This document shows, piece after piece, positions 16,754-27,489 of a stretch of DNA of 64,000 nt. How positions within the stretch are numbered: the stretch's first letter is position 1; the number at the start of each line of letters is the position of its first letter. This DNA is from Streptomyces sp. CA-210063 (GTDB taxonomy: Bacteria; Actinomycetota; Actinomycetes; Streptomycetales; Streptomycetaceae), in NCBI RefSeq assembly GCF_024612015.1, contig NZ_CP102512.1:2976001-3040000 (forward strand). The letters run 5' to 3'. The notes under the pieces are model-generated. The model searched no databases, was not told the DNA's origin, and saw only the letters and a list, made by a program, of their open reading frames with translations. The position numbers and the translations under genes were made by a program.

Positions 16754-16780
16754 AAAAAGCCCCTCCGGCACTTGAGGGGC
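16754..16780 (-). terminator. Intrinsic terminator of the ilvBNC operon
   Basis: On the minus strand GCCCCTC (16774-16780 side) pairs with GAGGGGC across an 8-base loop and is followed by five T residues (16754-16758). It lies about 80 bp after the ilvC stop. A second GC hairpin without T-run (CGGGGCAGAGCCCCG, about 16788-16802) precedes it. Confidence 0.8.
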
Positions 16781-16860
16781 GGGGTCCGGGGCAGAGCCCC
16801 GCGACGGCGCCCCCGCAAGAGGGGAACCGCCGCGGAATCCGGCTCAGCACAGCGCAGCGA

Positions 16861-18508
<1,648 letters not shown>

Positions 18509-18528
18509 GTCTGAAGGGTCTCTCTCGC

Positions 18529-20382
18529 TCAGTCGTCTTCGTTGTCGCCGAAGTCGGGGCGGACGTCCCGGGCGGCCATGATCGTGTCGTTCGAGGTGCC
18601 GGCGGCGACCATCGGCCACACCATCGCGTCCTCGTGGACGACGAAGTCGACGACGACCGGGCGGTCGTTGATCGAGTTCGCCTCCTCGATGACCTTGTCG
18701 AGGTCGTCCGGGGACTCGCAGCGGATCGCGTGGCAGCCCATGGCCTCCGACAGCTTCACGAAGTCGGGGACGCGGGTGCCGCGGGCGTTCGGATTGACGT
18801 CGTCCGGGCCGCTGTGCAGGACGGTGTTGGAGTAGCGCTGGTTGTAGAACAGGGTCTGCCACTGGCGGACCATCCCGAGGGCGCCGTTGTTGATGATGGC
18901 GACCTTGATCGGGATGTTGTTCAGGGCGCAGGTGGTGAGCTCCTGGTTGGTCATCTGGAAGCAGCCGTCGCCGTCGATCGCCCAGACGGTCTGCGCCGGA
19001 GCTCCGGCCTTGGCGCCCATGGCGGCCGGGACCGCGTAGCCCATCGTTCCGGCGCCGCCGGAGTTCAGCCAGGTGGCGGGCTTCTCGTACTGGATGAAGT
19101 GGGCGGCCCACATCTGGTGCTGGCCGACGCCCGCCGTGAAGATCGTGCCCTCGGGGGCGAGTTGTCCGATGCGCTCGATGACCTGCTGCGGGGAGAGCGA
19201 GCCGTCGGCCGGCTGGTCGTAGCCGAGCGGGTAGGTCTCGCGCCAGCGGTTGAGGTCCTTCCACCAGGCGGTGTAGTCCCCCTGTCCGCCCTCGCTGTGC
19301 TCCTTCTGGACGGCCTGGATCAGGTCGGCGATGACCTCGCGGGCGTCACCGACGATCGGCACGTCGGCGGCGCGGTTCTTGCCGATCTCCGCCGGGTCGA
19401 TGTCCGCGTGGACGATCTTGGCGTGCGGGGCGAAGCTGTCCAGCTTGCCGGTGACGCGGTCGTCGAAGCGGGCGCCGAGGGCGACGATCAGGTCGGCCTT
19501 CTGCAGTCCGGTGACGGCGGCCACGGAGCCGTGCATGCCGGGCATGCCCAGGTGCTGCGGGTGGCTGTCGGGGAACGCGCCGAGCGCCATCAGGGTGGTG
19601 GTGACGGGCGCGCCGGTCAGCTCGGCGAGCACCTTCAGCTCAGCCGTGGCGTGGGCCTTCAGGACGCCGCCACCGACGTAGAGGACGGGCCGCTTGGCGG
19701 CGGTGATCAGCTTGGCGGCCTCGCGGATCTGCTTGGCGTGCGGCTTGGTGACGGGCCGGTAGCCGGGCAGGTCCATCGTCGGCGGCCAGCTGAAGGTGGT
19801 CTTCGCCTGCAGGATGTCCTTGGGGATGTCGACCAGGACCGGTCCCGGGCGGCCGGTGGAGGCGATGTGGAACGCCTGCGCGATCGCCCGGGGGATGTCC
19901 TCCGCCTTGGTGACCAGGAAGCTGTGCTTGGTGATCGGCATGGTGATGCCGACGATGTCCGCCTCCTGGAAGGCGTCCGTACCGATGGCCTTGGACACGA
20001 CCTGCCCGGTGATCGCGACCAGCGGCACGGAGTCCATGTGCGCGTCCGCGATCGGGGTGACCAGGTTGGTGGCGCCCGGCCCGGACGTCGCCATGCACAC
20101 CCCGACCTTGCCGGTGGCCTGCGCGTAACCGGTGGCCGCGTGGCCGGCGCCCTGCTCGTGGCGGACCAGCACATGACGCACCCGCTTGGAGTCCATCATC
20201 GGGTCGTACGCCGGCAGGATGGTGCCGCCGGGGATGCCGAATACCGTGTCGGCCCCGACCTCCTCAAGAGAGCGGATGAGGGACTGCGCACCCGTGACGT
20301 GCTCGACGGGGGTGGACTGTCCTCCGGATCGGGGCCGCGGCTGCGGATGGTGGGCCCCGGTGGCCTGCTCGGTCATCGGCAT
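18529..20382 (-). CDS. ilvB: Acetolactate synthase large (catalytic) subunit
   Basis: A 617-residue thiamine-diphosphate and FAD enzyme that joins two pyruvates, or pyruvate and 2-oxobutyrate, as the first committed step of branched-chain amino acid synthesis. The catalytic Glu is in [14 protein letters not shown] (about 80-93), the central FAD domain spans about 220-370, and the thiamine motif runs from GDGCFQM to the NN of VAIINN (about 485-510). ATG at 20382 is used here; a second in-frame ATG at 20376 (MTEQATG) is equally plausible. It is the first gene of ilvBNC. A 13-residue leader peptide and a terminator lie upstream, so it is controlled by attenuation. Confidence 0.97.
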   Translation of the reverse strand: MPMTEQATGAHHPQPRPRSGGQSTPVEHVTGAQSLIRSLEEVGADTVFGIPGGTILPAYDPMMDSKRVRHVLVRHEQGAGHAATGYAQATGKVGVCMATSGPGATNLVTPIADAHMDSVPLVAITGQVVSKAIGTDAFQEADIVGITMPITKHSFLVTKAEDIPRAIAQAFHIASTGRPGPVLVDIPKDILQAKTTFSWPPTMDLPGYRPVTKPHAKQIREAAKLITAAKRPVLYVGGGVLKAHATAELKVLAELTGAPVTTTLMALGAFPDSHPQHLGMPGMHGSVAAVTGLQKADLIVALGARFDDRVTGKLDSFAPHAKIVHADIDPAEIGKNRAADVPIVGDAREVIADLIQAVQKEHSEGGQGDYTAWWKDLNRWRETYPLGYDQPADGSLSPQQVIERIGQLAPEGTIFTAGVGQHQMWAAHFIQYEKPATWLNSGGAGTMGYAVPAAMGAKAGAPAQTVWAIDGDGCFQMTNQELTTCALNNIPIKVAIINNGALGMVRQWQTLFYNQRYSNTVLHSGPDDVNPNARGTRVPDFVKLSEAMGCHAIRCESPDDLDKVIEEANSINDRPVVVDFVVHEDAMVWPMVAAGTSNDTIMAARDVRPDFGDNEDD

Positions 20383-20457
20383 TCTCTTCTCGATGCTGAG
20401 GGTGTTTTGCGAGGTTCGTGCGGTGTTCGGCTGGCGTTCGACTGGTGCCCGTGCAAC

Positions 20458-20491
20458 AAAAAACCCCTCGTGCCATGAGGCAAGCGAGGGG
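20458..20491 (-). terminator. Attenuator terminator of the ilvBNC leader
   Basis: On the minus strand CCCCTCG (20485-20491) pairs with CGAGGGG (20464-20470), with an additional inner TGCC/GGCA stem, and six T residues follow (20458-20463). It lies between the leader-peptide stop and the ilvB start, the expected place of the attenuation terminator. Confidence 0.88.
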
Positions 20492-20548
20492 AGCGCGCCG
20501 GATACGGTCGCTGGGGATTCCGGATCGTCGTTCCGGTGGGTCCCAGCT

Positions 20549-20590
20549 TCAGCCGACGCGCTGTCCAAGTACGAGGATTCGGGTGCGCAT
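20549..20590 (-). CDS. ilvB leader peptide (attenuation)
   Basis: A 14-codon frame reading [13 protein letters not shown], with Ile-Leu-Val-Leu in a row at positions 5-8 and another Val at 12. It starts with ATG at 20590 after a GGGGGGAGGG site and stops 58 bp before the attenuator hairpin. Stalling on scarce branched-chain aminoacyl-tRNAs at these codons would favour an antiterminator and let RNA polymerase reach ilvB. The promoter is not certain; CATAAT on the minus strand at 20649-20654, within the 3' end of the upstream gene, is a candidate -10. Confidence 0.88.
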   Translation of the reverse strand: MRTRILVLGQRVG

Positions 20591-20623
20591 GGCACAGACC
20601 CTCCCCCCGGCGCGCACCGCATG

Positions 20624-23600
20624 TCAAGCGGGTGGGACGGGAGTCTCATTATGTGAGCGAAGGGCACTTCCGCCTCCGTAGACAGCGGGCACACCACTTG
20701 TGTACACCCCTGCCCCACCGCCCGCGAACGCGGGTTCCGCGGGCCCGCTGGGCACCGGGTAGTGCCCGAAGGACAGGGCCCGGCGCAGCCGGTACTCGTC
20801 CAGCGGTCCGGAGAAGGCGGCGCCCTGACCATGGGTGCAGCCCATCGCGCGCAGGGCGACGACCTGCTCGGGCAGGTCCACCCCGTCGGCCACGGACTGG
20901 AGCCCCAGGTCGTTGGCGATGCGCAGCAGCCCGCTGGTGATCTTGTTCAGCCGCGAGGATTCCACGACCCCCTCGACCAGGCCCCGGTCCAGTTTCAGGA
21001 CGTCGACGGGAAGCCGGCGCAGCGCCGTGATGGCCGCGTGGCCGCTGCCGAAGCCGTCCAGGGCGATCTGGACACCGAGGCGCCTCAGGTGGTTCAGCCG
21101 GCGCTCCAGGTCGTCCATAGGACCCTTCAACTGGGTGTCGGACAGCTCGACGATCAGCGAGCCGGAGGGAAGTCCGTGGCGGGTCAGGAGCGTCTCCACG
21201 GAGTTGGGGGGCAGCGAGCGGTCCAGCAGGCGCCGGGCGCTCATCCGCACGGACACCGGTACGTTCATGCCGTTGGTGAGCCGGTCGGCAGCCTGCTCGA
21301 CGGCCTGCTCCAGCATCCAGCGGCCCAGTTCGGCGGTCTTGTCGCTGTCCTCGGAGACCCGCAGGAACTCGGCAGGTGTGAACAGCACCCCCTGGGACGA
21401 GCGCCATCGGGCAGCCGTCGCGACCGATGAGATCCGGCCGGTCTCCAGCTCCACCACGGGCTGGTTCAGCAGCATGAACTCGCCGTCGTGCAGCGCGGCC
21501 CGCAGCCGGGTGGCCAGCTCGGCCTTGCGTACGACGTCCTGCTGCATCTGTGGCTTGTACAGCTCGACGCGGCCCTTGCCGGACGCCTTGGCCCGGTACA
21601 TGGCGAGGTCGGCGTTGCGCAGCAGCTCGCCCGCGCCGAGACCGGGCTCGGCGAAGGAGACCCCGATGGAGGCGGCCACCCGGACATCGTTGCCGTCGAT
21701 GGTGTACGGCTGCGAGAGGGTGATCCTGAGCCGGTCGGCGAGCTCGAAGATGTGCTGCTCGCGGGCGGCGCGGTCGCGGGAGCCGTCCCCGACGATGAGG
21801 GCCGCGAACTCGTCGCCGCCGAGGCGGGAGGCGGTGTCCCCCTGCCGGACGGCGTCCTGGAGCCTGCGGGCGGCCTGGACGAGCAGCTCGTCCCCGGCCT
21901 GGTGCCCGATGGTGTCGTTGACGGCCTTGAAGCCGTCGAGGTCGATGAAGAGGACCGCCGTGTTGCGCAGGGCGATGCCGCGGTCGGAGGAGCGGCGGCC
22001 GGAGAGCGCCTGCTGGACGCGCTTGGTGAACAGGGCGCGGTTGGGCAGGTCGGTGAGCGGGTCGTGCTCGGCGTTGTGCTGCAGCTGGGCCTGCAGGCGC
22101 ACTCTTTCGGTCACGTCCCGGCTGTTGAAGATGAGGCCGCCGTGGTGACGGTTGACCGTGGACTCCACGTTCAGCCAGCCTCCCCCACTCCCGGCTTCGC
22201 TCGAGCGGGAGGTGCCCCCACCGCCGGCCTTGAAGCGGCACTCGATGCGGGTGGTGGGCTCCTCGGCGGGGTCGGCGGCGAGGAAGCGGCGCACCTCGTG
22301 GACGACGCAGCCGAGGTCCTCGGGGTGGATGATCGAGGCCAGCTCCTTGCCGACGAGATCCTCCGCGGGACGTCCGTAGACCCCGGCGGCGGCCGGGCTG
22401 ACGTAGCGGAGGATGCCGTTCGGGGCGGCGATCATGATGACGTCGCTCGAGCCCTGCACCAGGGAGCGGAAGTGGTTCTCCTTCTGGGCCAGTTCCTGGG
22501 TGAGGGTGATGTTGTCGAGGAGCATGATGCCCTGGCGCACGACGAGGGCGAGCACGACGGTGCAGGCGGTGATGAGCACCACGCGGTCGACGCTGCTGCC
22601 GTTGAGGACGTTGTAGAGGATGCCCAGGGTGCAGACGGCGGCGGCCAGATACGGAGTGAGCGCGGCCAGGGATCCGGCGATGGGGCGGTTGGCCGGATAC
22701 CGACTGTGACCTCCGCCCTGGAGGAGCACGTGCACATGTCCTCCCTGTGGACCGTCGTGCCGGTGGCCCGGATGGACGTCGTGGCGGTGTCCCGACTGCG
22801 CGTCGTGGCGCTGGCCCGGGATGTGTTCGTGCACCACGCGCGCGTGCCCGCCCTCGTCCGTCTGTCCGTGCCGCTGGCCTGCCCAGGGGGCGTAGGCGAG
22901 GAGCAGGGAGCCCGCGAACCAGCCGGCGTCGAGGAGCTGGCCCGAGCGGTAGCTGGCGTGCAGCAGGGGCGAGGTGAACAGGGCGTCGCACATCACCGTG
23001 AGCGCGAGGGCGCCGATCGCGGTGTTGACCGCGGAGCGGTGCATCGAGGAGCGCCGGAAGTGCAGCGCGAGCACCATGCTGACCAGGGCGATGTCGAGCA
23101 GCGGATAGGCCAGCGAGAGCGCGGTGTGCGCGGTGTTGGAGTCTTCGAGCTGGGCGTTCTGCGCGAGCGCGAGGCTCCAGGAGAGGGTGACCAGGGAGCC
23201 GCCGATGAGCCAGGAGTCCAGCGCCAGGCAGACCCAGCCGGCCTTGGTCACGGGCCTCTTGGCGAGCACCAGCAGGCCGACGATGGCGGGGGGCGCGAAG
23301 CAGAGGAAGAACAGGTCCGCGTAGCTCGGCTCGGGCACGGGCCGCTCCAGGACGACCTCGTACCACCCCCAGACGCCGTTGCCCAGCGCCGCCATGGCGG
23401 ACGACAGGGCGAACAGCAGCCAGGCGGGCCGAAAGCGGCTGCGGCGGCTGCGCGCGTAGCGGAAGCAGGAGACGGCGGCCGCGCCGGCGGCGGCGCTGAG
23501 CCCGAAGTCACCCATGACGAGGGCGACTTGCTCATTGCCCCAGCTGAACGCGGCACCGACGGCGTAGGCCGCGCAGAGCAGGGCGAGGACGAGCTGGGCC

Positions 23601-24025
23601 CGCAGGGTCGCGCCACCGCGCTCGGGTGAGGGCCCGCCGTGGGGCAGCGGCCCGGGCAGTGGCTCGGCCGACCGGAGCATGGGGCTCAGCGTGGAGGAGG
23701 ACTGGCGGGGGCTCACCGGGTCTCCCCGGTGAACGCCGCTCCCGTGTCCCGCTGGTCCCGGTGCGTGGGGTGGGTGTGCTTTCTGTGGCTGCTGTGCCTG
23801 CGGTGCTGGCCGTGACCGCCGCGGTCGCCCTGACTCCCCTGCGGGTGCCTCCGCGTCGCAGCTCGCCAGGGCCGCCGTCGGCGACTCCGCCGCGTCGGAT
23901 CGTTCGTCCATAGGCCGTGCATCGCCCGTCGCCCCCCTCGCTGTCTCAAGTCCCGTCCCCGGCGCCGACGGTGCGCGGCGCAGCCCCTGTCGGGACGATA
24001 CACCAGTCTCGTCACTCAGGGACAT
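20624..24025 (-). CDS. cdgC: Membrane GGDEF/EAL protein (probable diguanylate cyclase)
   Basis: A 1133-residue protein. Residues 1-140 are Pro/Ser/Gly-rich and the start is uncertain. A membrane block spans about 141-505 with about ten helices, interrupted at 384-440 by a strikingly His-rich loop. A PAS domain follows (515-645), then GGDEF (650-815), then EAL (830-1085). The active site RLGGDEF is intact and an RQGD inhibitory I-site sits five residues before GGDEF. The EAL domain lost its signatures: EALVRW is ATAARW, the DDFGTG motif is DGFGSG, and AEGVE is ADGVD, so it probably does not hydrolyse c-di-GMP. It lies immediately upstream of the ilvB leader. The symbol rests on my memory that the Streptomyces GGDEF/EAL gene beside ilvB is called cdgC. 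Confidence 0.88.
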   Translation of the reverse strand: MSLSDETGVSSRQGLRRAPSAPGTGLETARGATGDARPMDERSDAAESPTAALASCDAEAPAGESGRPRRSRPAPQAQQPQKAHPPHAPGPAGHGSGVHRGDPVSPRQSSSTLSPMLRSAEPLPGPLPHGGPSPERGGATLRAQLVLALLCAAYAVGAAFSWGNEQVALVMGDFGLSAAAGAAAVSCFRYARSRRSRFRPAWLLFALSSAMAALGNGVWGWYEVVLERPVPEPSYADLFFLCFAPPAIVGLLVLAKRPVTKAGWVCLALDSWLIGGSLVTLSWSLALAQNAQLEDSNTAHTALSLAYPLLDIALVSMVLALHFRRSSMHRSAVNTAIGALALTVMCDALFTSPLLHASYRSGQLLDAGWFAGSLLLAYAPWAGQRHGQTDEGGHARVVHEHIPGQRHDAQSGHRHDVHPGHRHDGPQGGHVHVLLQGGGHSRYPANRPIAGSLAALTPYLAAAVCTLGILYNVLNGSSVDRVVLITACTVVLALVVRQGIMLLDNITLTQELAQKENHFRSLVQGSSDVIMIAAPNGILRYVSPAAAGVYGRPAEDLVGKELASIIHPEDLGCVVHEVRRFLAADPAEEPTTRIECRFKAGGGGTSRSSEAGSGGGWLNVESTVNRHHGGLIFNSRDVTERVRLQAQLQHNAEHDPLTDLPNRALFTKRVQQALSGRRSSDRGIALRNTAVLFIDLDGFKAVNDTIGHQAGDELLVQAARRLQDAVRQGDTASRLGGDEFAALIVGDGSRDRAAREQHIFELADRLRITLSQPYTIDGNDVRVAASIGVSFAEPGLGAGELLRNADLAMYRAKASGKGRVELYKPQMQQDVVRKAELATRLRAALHDGEFMLLNQPVVELETGRISSVATAARWRSSQGVLFTPAEFLRVSEDSDKTAELGRWMLEQAVEQAADRLTNGMNVPVSVRMSARRLLDRSLPPNSVETLLTRHGLPSGSLIVELSDTQLKGPMDDLERRLNHLRRLGVQIALDGFGSGHAAITALRRLPVDVLKLDRGLVEGVVESSRLNKITSGLLRIANDLGLQSVADGVDLPEQVVALRAMGCTHGQGAAFSGPLDEYRLRRALSFGHYPVPSGPAEPAFAGGGAGVYTSGVPAVYGGGSALRSHNETPVPPA
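22179..22220. repeat. 42-bp Streptomyces repeat inside the PAS coding region
   Basis: This 42-bp stretch, with CTTCGCTCGAGCGGGAGGTG at its core (22195-22214), matches the intergenic copy at 52185-52226 at all but one base. It contains a TCGCTCGAGCG self-complementary centre. Its length is 14 codons, so it inserts a Gly/Ser-rich stretch (about residues 601-617) into the PAS domain without breaking the frame. Confidence 0.85.
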
Positions 24026-24107
24026 AGCTTCTCTACGCTAAGTGACCACCTGCGGCAACACGAGCACGGTCCGCTTCCGAAGGAATGCGGAGGGTGCCCG
24101 AAGTGGA

Positions 24108-25109
24108 TTACGCGTCGTCCGTCTCGCCTGTCGTAAGGACCACGTTGCGCAGTGGCTCCCGGTTCACGAATCGCCCCAACTGGTCCACCAACAGCCTTTT
24201 GGCACGCGGCAGGAAGGCCGACGTGGGGCCGCCGACATGGGGGCTGATGAGCACCCCGGGCGCGCGCCAGAGCGGGTGCCCCGGCGGCAGCGGCTCGGGG
24301 TCGGTGACATCGAGCGCCGCGGTGATGCGCCCGCTGTCGAGTTCCGCGAGCAGTGCCTTGGTGTCGACGACGCCTCCGCGGGCAACATTCACCAGGAGGG
24401 CACCGTCCTTCATACGGGCCAGGAAATCGGCGTTGACCAGGCCTTTCGTCTGTTCCGTGAGGGGAGTGGAGAGGATCACGACATCGGCCTGCGGCAGCAG
24501 GGCGGACAGTTCGGTGAGCGGGTGCACCGGGCCGCGCGCCGTGGTGCGCTCGGAGCGCGCGACGCGCGCCACCCGCGCCACCTCGAAGGGCACGAGCCTG
24601 TCCTCGATGGCGGCGCCGATCGCGCCGTAGCCGACGATCAGGACGGTCCGGTCGGCGAGCGCGGGACGGAACGCGCCCTGCCAGCGCTCCTGTTGCTGGG
24701 CCCGTACGAAGTCGGGGATGCCGCGCAGCGAGGCGAGGGTCAGGGTGAGCGCGAGTTCGGCCGTACTCGCCTCGTGCACGCCACGCGCGTTGCACAGCTG
24801 GACACCGGGGGCGACCGCGGACAGCCGGGCGAGGACGTCGTCCACGCCTGCCGTGAGCGTCTGGATCACCCGCAGGTTCCGCATGTGCTCCAGCGGGTTC
24901 ACCTTCACCGGCCAGCGCTTCATATAGGGCACCACGTACAGGACGCAGTCCTCGGGGTCGCCCGGATACGGCTGCGTGCCGTCCTCACCCCCGTCCCAGA
25001 AGAGGTAGTTGGGGCCCTGCGGGAGCCCCTCGATCTCGTCCGGCGGGATGGGGAGCCACACATCGGCGGTCACATCCGCGGTCGGGTCGGCAGTCACGTC
25101 AGCAGTCAT
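24108..25109 (-). CDS. D-isomer specific 2-hydroxyacid dehydrogenase
   Basis: A 333-residue NAD(P)-dependent oxidoreductase. The Rossmann loop VLIVGYGAIGAAIEDRL is at about 148-164. The catalytic Arg is in NVARGGVVDT, the Glu/Asp of the active site in VTDPEPLPPGHPLW, and the His in ISPHVGGPT. The family reduces 2-oxo acids to D-2-hydroxy acids (glyoxylate, hydroxypyruvate and others); the substrate is not clear here. The N-terminus MTADVTADPTADVTADV is a short TADV repeat, so the functional start could be slightly downstream. It is divergent from an aldo/keto reductase across 76 bp. Confidence 0.92.
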   Translation of the reverse strand: MTADVTADPTADVTADVWLPIPPDEIEGLPQGPNYLFWDGGEDGTQPYPGDPEDCVLYVVPYMKRWPVKVNPLEHMRNLRVIQTLTAGVDDVLARLSAVAPGVQLCNARGVHEASTAELALTLTLASLRGIPDFVRAQQQERWQGAFRPALADRTVLIVGYGAIGAAIEDRLVPFEVARVARVARSERTTARGPVHPLTELSALLPQADVVILSTPLTEQTKGLVNADFLARMKDGALLVNVARGGVVDTKALLAELDSGRITAALDVTDPEPLPPGHPLWRAPGVLISPHVGGPTSAFLPRAKRLLVDQLGRFVNREPLRNVVLTTGETDDA

Positions 25110-25185
25110 GCTCCGGAGGCTATGTCAGGTACCTGGTACGGCAGAGGTTAGGTTGGGGGGCCAGGAGAGGGAGGGTCACGACCAG

Positions 25186-26184
25186 GTGGACCGCAGGACG
25201 ATCGGCGCGGCGACGCTCGAGGTGGGGGCCGTCGGACTCGGGTGCATGCCGATGAGCTGGGCGTACACCGGGTCGCGGCAACGGGGCGACGAGTCGATGC
25301 GGACGGTGCACCGGGCGCTCGACCTCGGCACGACACTGCTGGACACGGCCGACATGTACGGCCCGTTCACCAACGAACTGCTGGTGGGCCGGGTGCTGAA
25401 GGAGCGACGCTCGGAGGCCTTCGTCTCCACCAAGGTGGGTCTGCTGGTGGGCGAGCAGCACATCGTGGCCAACGGCCGCCCCGGCTATGTGAAACGTGCC
25501 TGCGACGCCTCGCTGCGTCGGCTCCAGACCGACGTCATCGACCTCTACCAGCTCCACCGGGCGGACCCCGAGGTCCCCGTCGAGGAGACGTGGGGCGCGA
25601 TGGCGGAACTCGTACAGGCCGGAAAGGTACGGGCGTTGGGTCTGTGCGCGGTGGGCGCGCGGGCGGGCCGCCGGCCGGGCGCGGGCATGTACGACACCAC
25701 GATCCGCCAGCTCCAGCGGGTCCAGCAGGTGTTCCCGGTGAGCGCGGTCCAGGCGGAGCTGTCGGTCTGGTCGCGGGACGCCCTGGACTCCCTCCTCCCC
25801 TGGTGCGTGGCCCGCGGCATCGGCTTCCTCGCCGCCATGCCCCTGGGGAATGGTTTCCTCACCGGCACCCTGACGCCCGGCGGGGGCTTCGAGCCCGACG
25901 ACCTCCGCGCCCGTCACCCTCGCTTCACCGCCGACATGATGGCCGCCAACCAGCCCCTCGTCGTCGGCCTCCGCCGCGTCGCGGCCCGTCACGGGGCCGA
26001 CGTGACCCCGGCGCAGGTCGCCCTCGCCTGGGTGCTGTCCCTGGGTTCCCACGTGGTGCCGGTGCCGGGCACGAAGCAGGCACGGTGGGTGACGGAGAAC
26101 GCGGCGGCCCACGCGCTGCGTCTGACGGCCGCGGATCTGGCGGAGGTGGCGGCCCTTCCTCCCGCCCGGGGATCCTGGGACTGA
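25186..26184 (+). CDS. Aldo/keto reductase
   Basis: A 332-residue NADPH-dependent TIM-barrel reductase. The catalytic tetrad is visible: Asp and Tyr in LLDTADMYGPF (about 53 and 58), Lys in FVSTKVGLL (about 85), His in LYQLHRADP (about 127). The C-terminal cofactor site is VVPVPGTKQARWVTENAAA. It resembles the YghZ/AKR13-like group. GTG at 25186 starts the conserved DRRTIGAATLEVGAVGLG; GGGAGGG lies about 11 bases upstream. Substrate unknown. Confidence 0.93.
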   Translation: MDRRTIGAATLEVGAVGLGCMPMSWAYTGSRQRGDESMRTVHRALDLGTTLLDTADMYGPFTNELLVGRVLKERRSEAFVSTKVGLLVGEQHIVANGRPGYVKRACDASLRRLQTDVIDLYQLHRADPEVPVEETWGAMAELVQAGKVRALGLCAVGARAGRRPGAGMYDTTIRQLQRVQQVFPVSAVQAELSVWSRDALDSLLPWCVARGIGFLAAMPLGNGFLTGTLTPGGGFEPDDLRARHPRFTADMMAANQPLVVGLRRVAARHGADVTPAQVALAWVLSLGSHVVPVPGTKQARWVTENAAAHALRLTAADLAEVAALPPARGSWD

Positions 26185-26288
26185 GGCGTCGCCCGCCAGC
26201 CGGAAAATCCTCTTGATCGGGCGGAGGTGGAACCTGTGGGGCACTCGCGGTGTAAGACAAGTAGAAGCTCCACGTCGAAGGGATCGTG

Positions 26289-27455
26289 ATGGTGCAACGT
26301 CGAGTGGTGACGGCCGCGTTGGCCGCAGCCGTGCTCCTGGTGACGACCGGCTGTTCCTCGGACGACGGAGAGCAACCGGACGCGGCCGGTGGCTCACCCC
26401 CGAGCAGCAGCAGCGCGGCGGCGTCCCCGTCGGAGCGGGCGGCGGACGCGGCGCCCCCCGACAAGGGCTCGGTGAAGGTGGTCCGCACCGTCGCCGAGGA
26501 CCTCGACACGCCCTGGGGGCTCGCCGCCCTTCCCGAGGGCGGCCTCCTCGTGTCCTCCCGTGACGAGGCCACGATCAGCAGAATCGACGAGGAGAGCGGC
26601 AAGAAGACCGAGCTCGGCGAGGTCCCCGGCGTCGCCCCGGCCGGCGAGGGCGGCCTCATGGGCATCGCCGTCTCCCCGGATTACGCCTCCGACCACATGA
26701 TCTACGCGTACTTCACCTCGGAGTCCGACAACAGGATCGTGCGGATGCTGTACGACCCCGAGAAGCCCGCCGGCCAGCAGCTCGGCGCCCCCGACATCAT
26801 CCTCCGCGCCATCCCCAAGGGCACGAACCACAACGGCGGGCGGCTCGCCTTCGGCCCCGACCAGATGCTCTACGCGAGCACCGGCGAGCGGTACGAGGGC
26901 CCTCTGGCCCAGGACAAGAACTCCCTCGGCGGCAAGATCCTCCGCATGACCCCGGACGGCCGGCCCGCCCCGGGCAACCCCTTCGACAACTCCGTCGTGT
27001 ACTCGTACGGCCACCGCAACGTCCAGGGCCTCGCCTGGGACAGCAAGCAGCGCCTGTGGGCCTCGGAGTTCGGCCAGAACACCTGGGACGAGCTGAACCA
27101 CATCCAGCCCGGCGGGAACTACGGCTGGCCGGACGTCGAAGGCAAGGGCGACAAGTCCGGCTACATCGACCCGGTGGCCGTGTGGGGTACGGACGAGGCC
27201 TCCCCCAGCGGTATCGCCATAGCGGAGGGCTCCGTCTGGATGGCAGGCCTCCGGGGCCAGCGCCTCTGGCGCATCCCCCTGGACGGCACCAAGGCCTCCG
27301 CCGACCCGCAAGCCTTCCTGGAGGGCGACTACGGCCGCCTCCGTACGGTCCTCTCCGCCGGCGGCGACAAGCTCTGGCTGGTGACCAGCGAGACGGACGG
27401 CCGCGGCTCCCCGGAGGGCGGCGACGACAAGATCCTGGAGCTGGAGGTGAAGTAG
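26289..27455 (+). CDS. PQQ-dependent sugar dehydrogenase-like lipoprotein
   Basis: A 388-residue six-bladed beta-propeller of the glucose/sorbosone dehydrogenase family (GSDH). The N-terminus is a lipoprotein signal with lipobox VTTGC, then a Ser-rich linker. Family motifs are DTPWGLAALPEGGLLVSSRD (about 71-90), GEGGLMGIAVSPDY, the catalytic His in GTNHNGGRLAFGPDQ and the PQQ-site stretch YGHRNVQGLAWD. It should oxidise aldose sugars or aldehydes outside the cell, if PQQ is available; no PQQ synthesis gene is nearby, so the cofactor is uncertain. ATG at 26289 has AAGGGA six bases upstream; GTG at 26286 is the alternative. It converges with the LAL gene after 34 bp. Confidence 0.9.
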   Translation: MVQRRVVTAALAAAVLLVTTGCSSDDGEQPDAAGGSPPSSSSAAASPSERAADAAPPDKGSVKVVRTVAEDLDTPWGLAALPEGGLLVSSRDEATISRIDEESGKKTELGEVPGVAPAGEGGLMGIAVSPDYASDHMIYAYFTSESDNRIVRMLYDPEKPAGQQLGAPDIILRAIPKGTNHNGGRLAFGPDQMLYASTGERYEGPLAQDKNSLGGKILRMTPDGRPAPGNPFDNSVVYSYGHRNVQGLAWDSKQRLWASEFGQNTWDELNHIQPGGNYGWPDVEGKGDKSGYIDPVAVWGTDEASPSGIAIAEGSVWMAGLRGQRLWRIPLDGTKASADPQAFLEGDYGRLRTVLSAGGDKLWLVTSETDGRGSPEGGDDKILELEVK

Positions 27456-27489
27456 ACCGCCAGCTGCTCCTCGGCGCTCCGCCCTGCCG

